DNA of 64,000 nt, from NCBI RefSeq assembly GCF_033978795.1, contig NC_084625.1:17533771-17597770 (forward strand). Direction: 5' to 3'. Positions 48,416 through 59,764 of this stretch are shown here, in pieces. The position numbers were made by a program, and so were the translations under genes. The notes beneath the pieces are model-generated. The model worked only from the letters and a program-made list of their open reading frames with translations, was not told where the DNA came from and did no database searches. The number at the start of each line of letters is the position of its first letter. Position 1 is the stretch's first letter. The DNA comes from Nerophis ophidion. Its lineage: Eukaryota; Chordata; Actinopteri; Syngnathiformes; Syngnathidae.

Positions 48416-48591
48416 ACCGTCTGGAATAGACTTTTGCAGCCTTTTAGTTGGCGTGGAGTGGTAATTGTTTTTAATTATTATTATTTATTGTGACTGCACT
48501 TATAGTGATCAAAATAATTTATTAAGCTCATGACGTAGTAAGTGGACTGACGCACACGTTTGTTACTGGATGCAATTTTAATACTCTACTG

Positions 48592-49641
48592 CAGGGGTAC
48601 CCATTACGTCGATCGCTAGCTACCAGTCGACCGCGGGGGGTGTGTCAGTCGATCTCCAGCCAGGCTTTTAAAAAAATAGACCTAAAAATTAGTGATCATC
48701 AATCTTCACCAAGACGTCACTTAAATGACATTCACGGTACCGGAGGGTCTTGTGAGATGACGCTGGCTGCTGCAAGATTATTATTATGAAAATATGACCG
48801 AGAGGAAGGCGAGAAACACTTTTTATTTCAACAGACTTTCGCGCCGTTCCTTCCGTCAAAACTCTAAAGGCCGACTGCACATTTCCTATCTTCACAATAA
48901 AAGCCCTGCTTCATGCTGCCTGCGCTAACTAAATACAGAGTCTCGGAAAACTGGCGTGCACAAGCGATCCCTCAGAAAGCTGGCGTGCACATTACTTGTG
49001 CACGCCAGCTTTCCGAGACTCTTATTTTGTTAGCGCAGGCAGCATGAAGCAGGGCTTTTATTGTGAAGATAGGAAATGTGCAGTCGGCCTTTAGAGTTTT
49101 GACGGAAGGGACGGCGCGAAAGTCTGTTGAAATAAAAAGTGTTTCTCGCCTTCCTCTCTGTCATTTTTTCATAATAATGAACTGGCAGCAGCCAGCGTCA
49201 TCTCACAAGACCCTTGGGTGCCGTGAATGTCAATCAAGCAAGCTACGGAATTTGCCGCCAATGTTTTTCTTGTAAAGTGTATGGAAGCTGGATGAATTAG
49301 ATGCCAAAAACCAACCACTTTCATGTGGTATTGTACAGAAAGGACAACTTTTTTTCTCCTCCATTTGAAAATGTGGGCGTTATCATCATTACTGTCTGAT
49401 TCCAATCAATGCAAGTCATCAGAATCAGGTAATACACCAACTTATATTCTTGTCTTTGTGAAAGAAAGACATCTATATGTGTTACACATGCTTGTATTAT
49501 CATTAAACACATTTAACTTGTTTATAAAAATGTCTCTTTCATAAATAAATAAATATAAATGATATATATAAATGAGGTAGATCCCCTCGAGTTGGTCAAT
49601 TGAAAAGTAGCTCGCCTGCGGAAAAAGTGTGGGCACCCCTG
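48592..49641. mobile_element. hAT-type element with large internal inverted repeat
   Basis: An exact 8-bp duplication CTCTACTG (48584-48591 and 49642-49649) flanks ends CAGGGGTACCCATTACG and GTGTGGGCACCCCTG. Inside, arms of about 250 bp (48690-48955 and 48995-49240) are inverse copies sharing GGAAATGTGCAGTCGGCC and GAAATAAAAAGTGTTTCTCG. The same peptide can be read leftwards and rightwards. Confidence 0.92.
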
Positions 49642-49814
49642 CTCTACTGCTTTGGAGACTTTGAACCTCTATTTAATACCTGTGTATATTGACAGATGTT
49701 GGGTTTTAGACTGCAATATTGTTCACTGTAGGACTATTTTCATGTATGTCTAGCTTATGTTCAATTGTATGCTTAGTTGTTGTCAATTAAAGACACTAAT
49801 ACAGATCCATACAT

Positions 49815-49995
49815 ATTCTTTCGCGTGTTCCTTTTGAGGCGGTGGGGGGTGCTGGAGCCTATCTCAGCTGCATTCGGGCGGAAGGCGGTATACACTCTGG
49901 ACAAGTCGCCACCTCATCACAGGGCAAACACAGGGCCTCACATTCACAAACTAGGGCCAATTTAATGTAGCCAAACAACCTATTCCCAGGTGCTA
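49815..49995 (-). repeat. SINE 3' body
   Basis: The plus strand reads GGGGGGTGCTGGAGCCTATC, GGACAAGTCGCCACCTCATC and CCAAACAACCTATTCCCAGG, the inverse of the SINE body. Confidence 0.8.
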
Positions 49996-50299
49996 CGATC
50001 ACACTAATGTAATGCTTGTTATTTTGCTTGTATCGGATTGATATCAGATATCAATATCATATCCGGACACCCTCTAGTCTCAACATTTAAGCTTTTTCCA
50101 TTACATTGTCATTTTGCTTTTTTTCTTGCATTGTTGCTTCCATCCATCCATTTCCTACCGCTTGTTACTTCTTTTTTTTTAACATTTTAATTCAGCAATA
50201 TACAACAAAACTCAAGCTACAGGCCGCAAATCTCCCCCAGGTCACACTTTGGACCCCTCTGATTTAAAAAATGCAGATAGCACACATCAACTAGAGGAA

Positions 50300-51110
50300 A
50301 AATTTGTCATGTCTTTTTGATAATGTCTTGTTTGGCTATGTGCTGTTGACCTTTGGACTCTTTAAGTTCCTGTTTTTTTTTCCACCCTCTTGTTTTGTCA
50401 CCATGGTTACTTATTGTGTCCACTTGTCTCTGATTAGTGCTCGCCCGCTCACCTGCTTACCGAGCACTAATCAGAGGCAGTATTTAAGCTCGTCTTTGCC
50501 AGTCAGTCGCCCTGGCGTTATTGTGTTCTTTTCATGCTCTGTCCATGCTAGTTTTTTCATGCCAAAGTCTATGCTTCAATTGTCAAGCCACAGTAAGTGT
50601 TTTTTCTGTCACGATGGGGGGGGGGGGGGGGGGGGGGGGGGGGTAGGAGCTTGCAGCGGGGTTGTTCTCCCAGGAAAGCAGACGGACTACTTGGGACATG
50701 GCGTGCGGGTAAAAACATGATTTAATCTTTAACTCAGAAAAAGTGAAAACAAAAAGGCGCACAAGGCGAAAGCACAACTTGAGGAAGGAAACAAAACTAA
50801 CACTAAGACTAAACTTTGGCTTGACAATAGCAGCATGGACTTTGGCATGAAAAAACTAGCATGGACAGAGCATGAAAAGAACACAATGACGCCAGGGCGA
50901 CTGACTGGCAAAGACGAGCTTAAATACTGCCTCTGATTAGTGCTCGGTAAGCGGGCGAGCGGGCGAGCACTAATCAGAGACAGGTGGACACGATGAGTAA
51001 CCATGGTGACAAAACAAGTGAGTGAAAAAAAACAGGAACTTAAAGAGTCCAAAGGTCGACAGAACATCGCCAAACAAGATATGATCAAAAAGACATGACA
51101 AAAATGTCCA
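50300..51110. repeat. Foldback element, inverted arms of about 295 bp
   Basis: Arms 50305-50598 and about 50815-51105 are near-identical inverse copies, sharing CTGATTAGTGCTCG, GTCGCCCTGGCG and CATGCTAGTTTTTTCATGCC. The loop of about 215 bp contains a poly-G run. It lies just before the THNSL1 coding exon, probably inside the leader intron. Confidence 0.92.
50616..50643 (+). repeat. Run of about 28 G
   Basis: Homopolymer in the loop of the foldback element. Confidence 0.9.
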
Positions 51111-51279
51111 CGCTGCATTTGCATGTGCATTAAAAAATGACTCCCAAACAAACAGCTTGCATCTGCGAATCAGTTTTCACCGTTGGTCACATCTGTGATA
51201 GTGATTTGATTAACAGTTGTTTGGTCAGAAACAAGTCATACTTATTCAAGGTAACTTTTTTTTGTCTTTTCAGGACAAC

Positions 51280-54200
51280 ATGGGTTTGCTAAGTGCAAGC
51301 CACCTTGCTCTAAGAGCAGTCCGATGCAGCTTGGGTCTGGCTCCCAAACCAAAGTCATGGCTTTCCACTGCGGCTGGATATCTGGGAGAGAAGAACATCC
51401 TACTGATGGGCCCACCTGGAGCAGGGAAGACCACAGTGGGGAGGATAGTAGCCTGCAGACTTGGACTTCCTGCTTTTGATGTAGATGATGATGTCTTGGA
51501 GACAACATGGAAGATGCCCGTCGCGTCCAAGCTGGCTGCAGTCGGCGGAGAGCGATTCCTGCAGGAAGAAGGCCAGGCGTTGTGTAACTTCTCAGCTTCT
51601 GGATGTGTGGTTTCCCTCACAGGCTCCAACCCTCTTCATCCTGAGGCCATGCAGCACGTGAAAGGAAGCGGTGTGGTCATCTACCTGGATGTGGACAGCG
51701 AGGAGATCCTGCAGCGATTGCATATAATGAAAGTAGACAGGATAGTGGGCCAGGAGGCGGGGCTTTCCATTGGGGACATTCTGAGCTACAGGAAGCAGTT
51801 CTATGAGAAATGGTTGGACATGCGGGTGCTGTGTGGCCGGGGGGACACGGCGGAGGAAGTCGCGGAGAAGGTGCTGCAGGCTGTGGAGAGATACCACAAC
51901 ACTGCCTCGGAGACCTACGTGTCCACCAGGAGTGACGGCGAGAGGTCGTCCAGTGAGACAACACACTTCAGTGACGTGGTGGTGGAGGGTCTGGCCTCAG
52001 ATGGCGGTCTCTACGTACCCAAGAATGGCTTTCCAAAAATGGGCGCTCGTGAGTGGTTGAGACTGGTTGACATGACTTATCAAGAGCAAGCACTGGTGCT
52101 ACTTGAGAAGTGCATCCACCCGTTGGATGTCTCGGCTTTGGATCTGAGAGAAATGATCTACAAGGCATACGCGTCCAACTTTTCCAGTGAGGAGGTTGCA
52201 CCTGTGAAGCACCTGATCCACAATACGTACATCCAAGAGCTATTCCACGGCCCCACCGCTTCATTCAAAGACCTGGCCTTGCAGCTCATGCCCCAACTCT
52301 TCGCCCACTGTCTCCCGCCCATGTGCAACTATCTCATCCTGGTCGCCACGTCCGGCGACACAGGAAGCGCCGTGCTCAGCGGCTTTGGCGGCCTGCGCGG
52401 CGCAGAAAGACGCCGGACGGGAGTGCTGGTCTTCTTCCCCGAGGAGGGCGTGAGCGAGATCCAGAAGCTGCAGATGACGAGCTCCAACCAGAGCAACGCC
52501 AAGGCGGTCAGCGTGCGCTGTGACTTTGATTTCTGCCAGAGAAGCATCAAGAGGATGTTTGGCGAGTCCGGTCTGACCGGGCACCTCGCTGTGGAGTACG
52601 CTACAGTTCTCAGCACCGCCAACTCCATCAACTGGGCACGTTTATTACCACAGGTGAGCCAAATTAACCCGTGTGTAGCCCTTTGGTCCAAAACGGGCAC
52701 TACAATTGTTCCTTATGTGATAATGATTGTTAGTTTGCCGGTTAGTCTGGAATTTCCCTAGGCAGTTTTTTTAATAAGATTGTATTGTGTTTTTGATTGC
52801 AACATTCTTAGAATAGGATACAAACATAAACTATACACACTTTCTCTTAAGAACGCCCCTATTGACTCCCATAATAACTGCTAATTTTAAGGAACTGTAA
52901 TCCTGGTATATTACTATGTTTTCACATGAAAACTCGATGAATCTCATCCCTGTTGATTGAAAAACAAGAAAACCTTTATGTGGTGTTATTGTGGCCCCAA
53001 ACCACCATATAGCGCCAGAAAACTATGAGCTTGATGAGCTTAAAAATGTGTTAAACTGCCATTAAACCGCTGAAATGTAATGAAAAAAATTTTGGTGCAG
53101 TTATATATAACATGGCAGATATTTATAAAAGACTTATGTAGACTCAATAAACTCTCTCAAAATAGAATAGCACATGTTATTGTCATCAAACCTGAGAGCT
53201 TTACGTAATCAATGTTGTTATGAATTATTGACTTATTCAAAGCTGTAATTGCACAATCTCACATATTCCACTCTGCAACTTATTTTTAGAAGTATTGACA
53301 ATTTTGCCATTGTAAAAAAAAACTGTTGTTTTTATGACAATAAGACAATAAACATTTTTTAAGTAATTGAAACTTGTATGAACAGATAGATCTAAAGTTG
53401 TTAAAAAATTTGATCAATTGCTGATTGCTCTGGAAGGAGGAGATCCTCAGTGTGTGTGTATAGTCAATCTTAAGCTTGCCCACAGGTTAAAAAGGTGAAT
53501 GAATCATTGTATTTTGTTCACTAAGTTATCTAACATTTGTTCAGTTAACCACTTATAGTAGCCGCTCGGTATCTTAATTAGCAAAAAAAACCTCAGCATT
53601 AACTGCTGTGGCTGTAGGAAACCCCTTAACGTTTTTAATCAAGCCCTCAAGCATTATCTGCCTCTATTTTACAGTAATGTTTATGGAAACAAATGTAGCT
53701 GTTGGGGTCTCCAAAAAATAGATTTTCAAATAAACCGTGATTCTTATTTGTAACGATTCACAATTGATTTGCCATTTAAGGCAAATCATATATTTATGTA
53801 GATGATCATATCTGCTGTACATATTTACTTTAGAAAATAGAAGTGTTGGATACTTCTCTTCTTGCTTTATTTGTATTTGGCTTTATTAAATGTTTGGGTA
53901 GAATTTTATTCAATAAAACCAGTTTCTTTGAAGAAATGTTCAGTTTAGTTTATTTATTTATACAGCACATTTAAAAACAACCCCTGTTGGCTAAAGTGCT
54001 GTACAGACATAAGAAAAGGGGCACATAGTGTCACATTTACATGGTAACACTGAATGATGAATAAAATACAGTAGTAAAATATACCTTAAAAGAATTGCGT
54101 GAAATATCACCTATGTAATAAATAAATAAAAAAGGATAAAACAAGAAATAAAAACAACCAAGAAATTCTGTATGACTGGATTTGAACGCCAGGGAGTAAA

Positions 54201-56451
54201 ATATGTTTTTAGCCTCGATTTAAATTGGCTCAGACACTGGAAGGACCTAATTGTCAGGTTCAAACACTGATGACAGCTATTAAACAGACAAGAAGCAAGG
54301 AATCATGCAGAGACAGAGTTGAATTTAGCTTGATGAGGAGATACGTTTTGGGCTGTACTCTTAGTTACAGAACAAACCTACGCTCTAAAGTAACAGTCCC
54401 AGGTGCTCCTCTATTTATTTGGGACGTCTCTGGTTACATCACTGAGGCCACCTCTAAAATGAGTGGTCACACATATCATGCAAAGCACCTCCAGTACGCA
54501 CAATACGTGACGGAATGTGCTGGGGGCCTTGTGATTTCGCCTTGTCTCTGCTTCGTCTGCGTGCTGTCGTCTTATCTTCGTTGAGGTCCTTGAAGTTCTT
54601 GGCTGTTAGTGGGCTAAGACAAACAAAATATCTGCGACGAGGCCACCCCTCATATGCTGTGGCTGATAGCAAGTTTTGTCCTAGCACAGATAGAAAAGTA
54701 CAATTTGCCTTTAAGCATTAGAGTGTTGTGATAACTTACACATAATTATTCTAACACTAATATATACATGTATCATAGCTGTTTATCCTTTTTATGGAGG
54801 AATGTGGTAATCATAGAACTGGCACCCACTGTTAATAACAAGGATTTGTAATCAAGAATCGATTCTTAATTGTTACCCCTAAGAATCTAATCAAATGGTG
54901 TGGCACCCAAATATTCACAGCCCTAGTAACTGTCCATATGAAAATGCTTTAATCATTCCTTCTTCTTTATCTCGAATCGTTTAGACTACTGCAATGCCCT
55001 GTATATAGGCATTAGCCAGGCCTCCCTCGCCCGCCGGCAGCTCGTGCAAAAATTTGCTGCTCATCTGCTAACACAGACCCGCAGATGTGAGCACATCACC
55101 CCTATATTAGCGTTCCTTCACTGGCTCCCTTTGCGTTATCAAATCAATTTTAAACTCCTTCTATTTGTTTTTCAATGTCTAAACAACCTCGTGCCAACAT
55201 ATCTCTCCGACCTCCTTCAGCCCCACCCGATCCCTAAAATCAGCCGATCAGCTGCTACTGACGGTCCCTGACACAAGGCTGAAGCTTAGAGGTGACAGCT
55301 TTCGCCGCTGCTGCTCCCAAGCTCTGGAACGACCTGCCTCTAAGTGTTGGACAAGCCTCCTCTCTTCCTGTTTTTAAATGTCTCTTAAAAGCATACTTTT
55401 ATTCCTTAGCTTTTAACACTGAGTGATATCCATCCTGCAATGGCGCCCCATTATACACCTGCTGTGAACCTGTTTTTATGTTTTATTTATTTATTTATTT
55501 TTTATCATGTTCTGTTTGTGTTGTGTTGTTTGCTCGGTCCTCGTATTATCTTTTAACCTGTCCATTGTACAGCACTTTGGCTACCCGTGTGGTAAATTTT
55601 AAATGTGCTTTATAGATAAAGTTGATTTGATTTGATTCTCCCTACAGGTGGTTTACCATTCTACTGCCTACCTAAACTTGTGCCGGGATGGCGTGATCTG
55701 TTTCGGAGAGCCTGTGGACGTTTGCATCCCAACAGGCAACTTTGGGAACGCCATGTCAGCCGTGTACGCCAGGGAAATGGGGATCCCCATAAGAAAAGTC
55801 CTATGTGCTTCCAACCACAACCGCGTGGTCTCAGACTTTATCAACACGGGCGACTACGATCTCCGGGACCGCCGTTTGACCCCGAGCCACTCCCCGGCTA
55901 TAGACATCCTGAAGTCCTCCAACCTGGAGAGGTTCATCTATCACGTCTCAAACGGCGACGGCCGACTCGTCAAAGACTTGTTCACACGCCTAGACAGACA
56001 GCAGCACTTTCGACTTCCTGGCCCACTTCTTGGCAGGATTCAGCAGGAAGTGCAGGCCGGCTGGTGCTCTGAAGCGGACTGCCTGGCCGCCATCCAGAGC
56101 GTGCACGCGCAGGCCGGCTACATCATGGACACGCACACTGCCGTGGCGAAAGTTGTGGCCGACAGGCTGCAGGACGCCACGTGTCCCGTGGTGATTTGTT
56201 CCACCGCCCACTACGGGAAATTTGCGCCCGCTGTGTTCAAAGCTCTGCAAATGGAGAATATGCCACAGGGTCCTTTGGAGCAGCTGGAAATGCTGCGGCG
56301 GACCGCGGCCATACCAGTAACGCACAGGGACATCATGGCATGCGTCAGAGGAGGATACAGACAGGGACACCCGGTTTGTGAAGCAGACTATAGCGCGTTG
56401 GTAGAAGAAGTGGAGAACATGATACAAGACTCCTTCCTCAAAGTTATGTAG
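51280..56451 (+). CDS. THNSL1: THNSL1, threonine synthase-like 1
   Basis: Two coding exons, 51280-52653 and 55648-56451, joined in phase 0 (CAG/GTGAGC ... CTACAG/GTGGTT), give 725 aa; human THNSL1 is about 743. Residues about 37-190 form a shikimate-kinase-like domain with P-loop GPPGAGKTT (44-52). From about 200 to the end is a threonine-synthase-like fold-type II PLP domain: HGPTASFKDLALQLMP with the Schiff-base Lys at 330, the phosphate/PLP loop TSGDTGSA from about 357, and CIPTGNFGNAMSA in exon 2. The N-terminus is Arg/Ser/Leu-rich without acids for about 35 residues, compatible with mitochondrial targeting. Vertebrates do not make threonine, and the true substrate of THNSL1 is unsettled. 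The start is the ATG six bases after the acceptor at 51273; the in-frame ATG at 51217 lies in the intron. From memory the mammalian coding region is one exon, so the intron here is noteworthy. Confidence 0.96.
52654..54939 (+). other. THNSL1 coding intron, 5' three quarters
   Basis: Part of the 2994-bp intron. A fragment like the tandem unit of the hAT at 20492 lies at about 53195-53400 (TTGTTATGAATTATTGAC, GAACAGATAGATCTAAAG). A LINE- or SINE-like stretch starts at 53940. No exon-like sequence is seen. Confidence 0.5.
54940..55637 (+). mobile_element. CR1/L2-like LINE 3' end abutting the THNSL1 acceptor
   Basis: The plus strand reads LDYCNALYIGISQ-type residues, then ARRQLVQKFAAHLLTQTRRC, HWLPLRYQINFKLLLFVFQC and NLVPTYLSDLL. 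It ends in the typical TAAAGTTGATTTGATTTGAT tail. That tail stops about 10 nt before the exon (CTCCCTACAG/GTGG), so the LINE supplies the branch-point region. Confidence 0.88.
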
Positions 56452-56750
56452 ACATGGTATGATGGTTTGTAACAAAAAAAGATCCAAATGATTAATAATA
56501 ATGCTGTGTTATAATGAGCTCATTGTTTTTTTTTTTGATAAACCTCATTTTTGTTTTATGTGGATTGTTGTCACAGAGTAGCAAAGGTCCACTAGATGGA
56601 GATATCTCCTGCAAGGAAAAGAGGTATGGTGCCGGCTATTTTTGATATTCCCTGTAAACTTGCATTTTTTTAGTATAATCATACAATGCAGTTGACGAAA
56701 ACGGAAATAACCATGAGGGTTAAAGGCTGACTTTTTTGTCTTTCTAGTTA
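56452..56750 (+). other. 3' flank / 3'UTR of THNSL1
   Basis: Follows the TAG stop. No canonical AATAAA is evident in this stretch; AATAATAATG near 56490 is a weak candidate. Confidence 0.45.
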
Positions 56751-57667
56751 GGGCTGGGCGATATGGCCTTTTTTTAATATCTCGATATTTTTAGGCCATG
56801 TCACGATACACGATATATATCTCGATATATTGCCTTAGCCTTGAATTAAAACTTGATGCATATAATCACACCGGTATGATGATTCTATGTGTCTACATTA
56901 AAACATTAGTGTTCATACTGAATTAATATATGCTAATTTCAAACTTTCATGCAGAGAGGGAAATCACAACTAAGTCAATTGACCAAAACTGTATTTTTTA
57001 AACATTCATGTCATTTCAAAACAGAAAGTGCAAGATTGTCAGAGACATTTTAAAACAAGCTATGAGTGCACTTTTGTGCATGATGTCACTATGATGACAT
57101 ATCAAAACAACACTAAATTAAAGAGCAGTTTTTGTACAGAACGCCACTACAATAGTTTAAAACAAATAAAGTGCACTTTTGTGCATGATGTCCCACAAAA
57201 TATTTCAATAACTGTCAAATAAAAATGAGCTGCATAATAGGAAATCAAATCGCTTTGTGGTAGGTTACTGCGGTCTCCTTATGTTGTTGACTATTTTTTT
57301 CATACGCTGTTGATGTGGAAATGGTTGCCTCTGCATTTTGTGGGTGTGGCACAGAATGGAAATGTTGGCATGCGGAGTAAGCACTCTTCATTCTCAAGCA
57401 GGTGACTTTTCAAATGATGCTACATATTAGCAGTAATGCTACTTTTTGTAGCAACGTATTTGCCCCACACTTGACAAATTACGGTTGTCTGTTCAAAATA
57501 TTCTTGCTTGAAGCCAAACCACCGCCAGACGATGGACCCCCTGCTGTTTTTCTTGGGAATTAATTCTTCCTTCATTTGTCACCAGATTTGCACCTTCTTT
57601 CTCTCGTATTACCACTCACACCACAGCTATCATTACCCATGCTGCTACCTCTCTGCTCCGCGAGGGC

Positions 57668-59241
57668 CAGTGACGTGCGGTGAACTAAACACCAGGTGAG
57701 GCATACATACTTTTTTTTTTTTTTTTTTTTTACTTAAATTCATATTTGCAGCTCTAGTCATTGTTGATTTAGGTTGCACATTAGAGTTACAGGGGAAAAA
57801 AGGAGTTATTTGCTTTCATAAAAATGTTATCATAATGATATTATGAAATGATAAATGACTCCAAAAACTATTTGATAAAGTTGTTATTAAATACTTGTTG
57901 GTCCCATTTGCTTTTAAAAAAATAAATCAAAAATTGTGACCGTATATTACCTTTTTGTATTTGTATCTGAAGCATCAATAGCTATCCTTAATGAAAACGT
58001 ACTGTGTATGACCACATTCATTTTGTTCTAAAGTCCAGTTTAGAGAAGTATTTAATCTTGGATACAGTATATAATCCTCCATATTGGCAGAAACATTCAT
58101 TTAATTCAATTTCATTCCAAGAAATTAAACAATATTTTTGCACCACAAACGCTAGCTTACTCTAATAAAAATGCCATGTTTGTTATAAATACAGTTAAAA
58201 AAAAAAAAGAAAAGAAAAAATGCTGGCTTCCGCTGGAGAGAGCGGTGTCTGCTAGCTTGAGTGCCCCCACTTCTCCCAGTGTGGCGATTCAGAGTACTGC
58301 TGAGGCATTGAACTGCAAGTTGACAATATATCGCCCCCTACCTTGAGGCAGAGGTACTTGCTGCCTCAAGACCTGCCTTTTCCACGTGGCAACAAGCATG
58401 CGCCCCCTCGCACGCACGCCCAAAACGCTCTGTGTGTAGCCGTGGTGTTACGGAGTCGCGGTATCGTGGATGCGCGGGGAGTGTCACCTCTCGATGCGCA
58501 GGATCACAGCAGGCAGGAATGAAGGTATGAGCAGTTTTTAATGTGAAGTTTCAAAAGAACACTTGTACAAAGAGCAAATTAAAGACGTGCCTGAGCACAG
58601 AAAAATTAAATGCTAATATAAGCAGTAGGCAGAGTACGGAGTCCATAAAGCGCGAGCCAAGCGCACGGAGGCAAGCTACATTTAGCAGGCAGCAAATAAA
58701 CAGAGACTACTCACGTAACGGTTGCAGGGCGCAAACAGACTGGAGAGGCTGAACTTAGGTAGCAGAAGGGCTTAAATACAGAGAACATAATTACAAACCA
58801 GTGTGTGAACGAGCCGTGCAGGAGGAGCAAATTAGGTAGTCATGGTGACGAATGTAAACAAGGAAGTGCGCTAACAAACGGGATCGATAGAGTCCAAAAC
58901 ATGATCAAAACATAATAGGAAAATACAAAAAGGGACTTAACGTACTAGAGATGTGTGATCCGGAAGCCGGATCACAACACGTGAAGGCACCGCCTGTGTC
59001 TGCCTCACTTCTCATCTGCTGCATTGTTTTGATCAGGATACATGGAATTTCTGCGATTTTGACCATGAAAATTACCAAAATATACAGGAACCACACCAAA
59101 ATCAAATAGAAAGCATAAACCAAAAGATAAATATTAAAACTTATTTTATTTTATTACTTCGTTTTGGAACATCTCATGGTTAAGCCACCTGGTGGCAGGT
59201 GAGGCACTGACTCACTTGCCTCCCCTGACAGCACGTCACTG
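57668..59241. mobile_element. hAT-type element nested in the TIR element
   Basis: An exact 8-bp duplication GCGAGGGC (57660-57667 and 59242-59249) flanks ends CAGTGACGTGCGGTGA and AGCACGTCACTG. It contains a T run (57709-57731) and a further dispersed segment (58440-58905). Confidence 0.9.
58440..58905. repeat. Dispersed segment of uncertain class
   Basis: A GC-richer piece (GTGTTACGGAGTCGCGG onward) within the hAT element. Its composition is like 23010-23636 and the foldback arms at 50300. No domain is recognised. Confidence 0.35.
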
Positions 59242-59462
59242 GCGAGGGCGTATACGTATGTGACGTATGAAAGAAGGTGCGCTTGCTATCTGTGAGAAGG
59301 AGAAACAAGAAAGAGTGGGAAGAGCCTGTAGTGTAATGCCCGCAGCTAAAAGCAACTGCGTGAGAACGTATACTCGGATAACACGATATAGTCATTTTCT
59401 ATATCGCACAGAGACAAACCCCCGCGATATATGGAGTATATCGATATATCGCCCAGCCCTAC

Positions 59463-59764
59463 TCAGTGGCCTAGTGGTTAGAGTGTCCGCCCTGAGATCG
59501 GTAGGTTGTGAGTTCAAACCCTGGCCGAGTCATACCAAAGACTATAAAAATGGGATCCATTACATCCCTGCTTGCCACTCAGCATCAAGGGTTGGAATTG
59601 GGGGTTCAATCACCATAAATGATTCCCGGGCGCGGCACCGCTGCTGCTCACTGCTCCCCTCAACCTACCAGGGGGTGACCAAGGGGATGGGTCAAATGCA
59701 GAGGACAAATTTCACCACACCTAGTGTGTGTGTGACAATCATTGGTACTTTAACTTTAACTTTA
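59463..59764 (+). repeat. tRNA-derived SINE, most complete copy
   Basis: Starts CAGTGGCCTAGTGGTTAGAG (A box), then GTTGTGAGTTCAAACCCTGG (B box). The body includes AAGGGTTGGAATTGGGGGTT, and it ends CATTGGTACTTTAACTTTAA. Its pol III boxes are inherited from a tRNA, but the sequence does not fold as a functional tRNA gene. Confidence 0.9.

Larger units (their letters stand above)
56752..59459. mobile_element. TIR element with GGGCTGGGCGATAT ends
   Basis: The ends are GGGCTGGGCGATATGG and ATATCGCCCAGCCC, flanked by TA on both sides. The interior is AT-rich, with repeated AGTGCACTTTTGTGCATGAT (57064, 57170), and is split by a nested hAT (57668-59241). No transposase is recognised; superfamily unsettled. 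Confidence 0.78.

Noticed and set aside
50304..51151. Two similar 138-140-codon frames on opposite strands
   Set aside because: They are the two arms of a foldback repeat read outward; identical peptides reflect inverse duplication.
51217..51279. Upstream in-frame ATG for THNSL1
   Set aside because: It lies before a strong splice acceptor (51273) in intronic sequence; the ATG at 51280 fits the family start.
59463..59545. tRNA gene
   Set aside because: A and B boxes are present, but the sequence continues into a SINE body shared with 3839 and 32275; no good acceptor stem.
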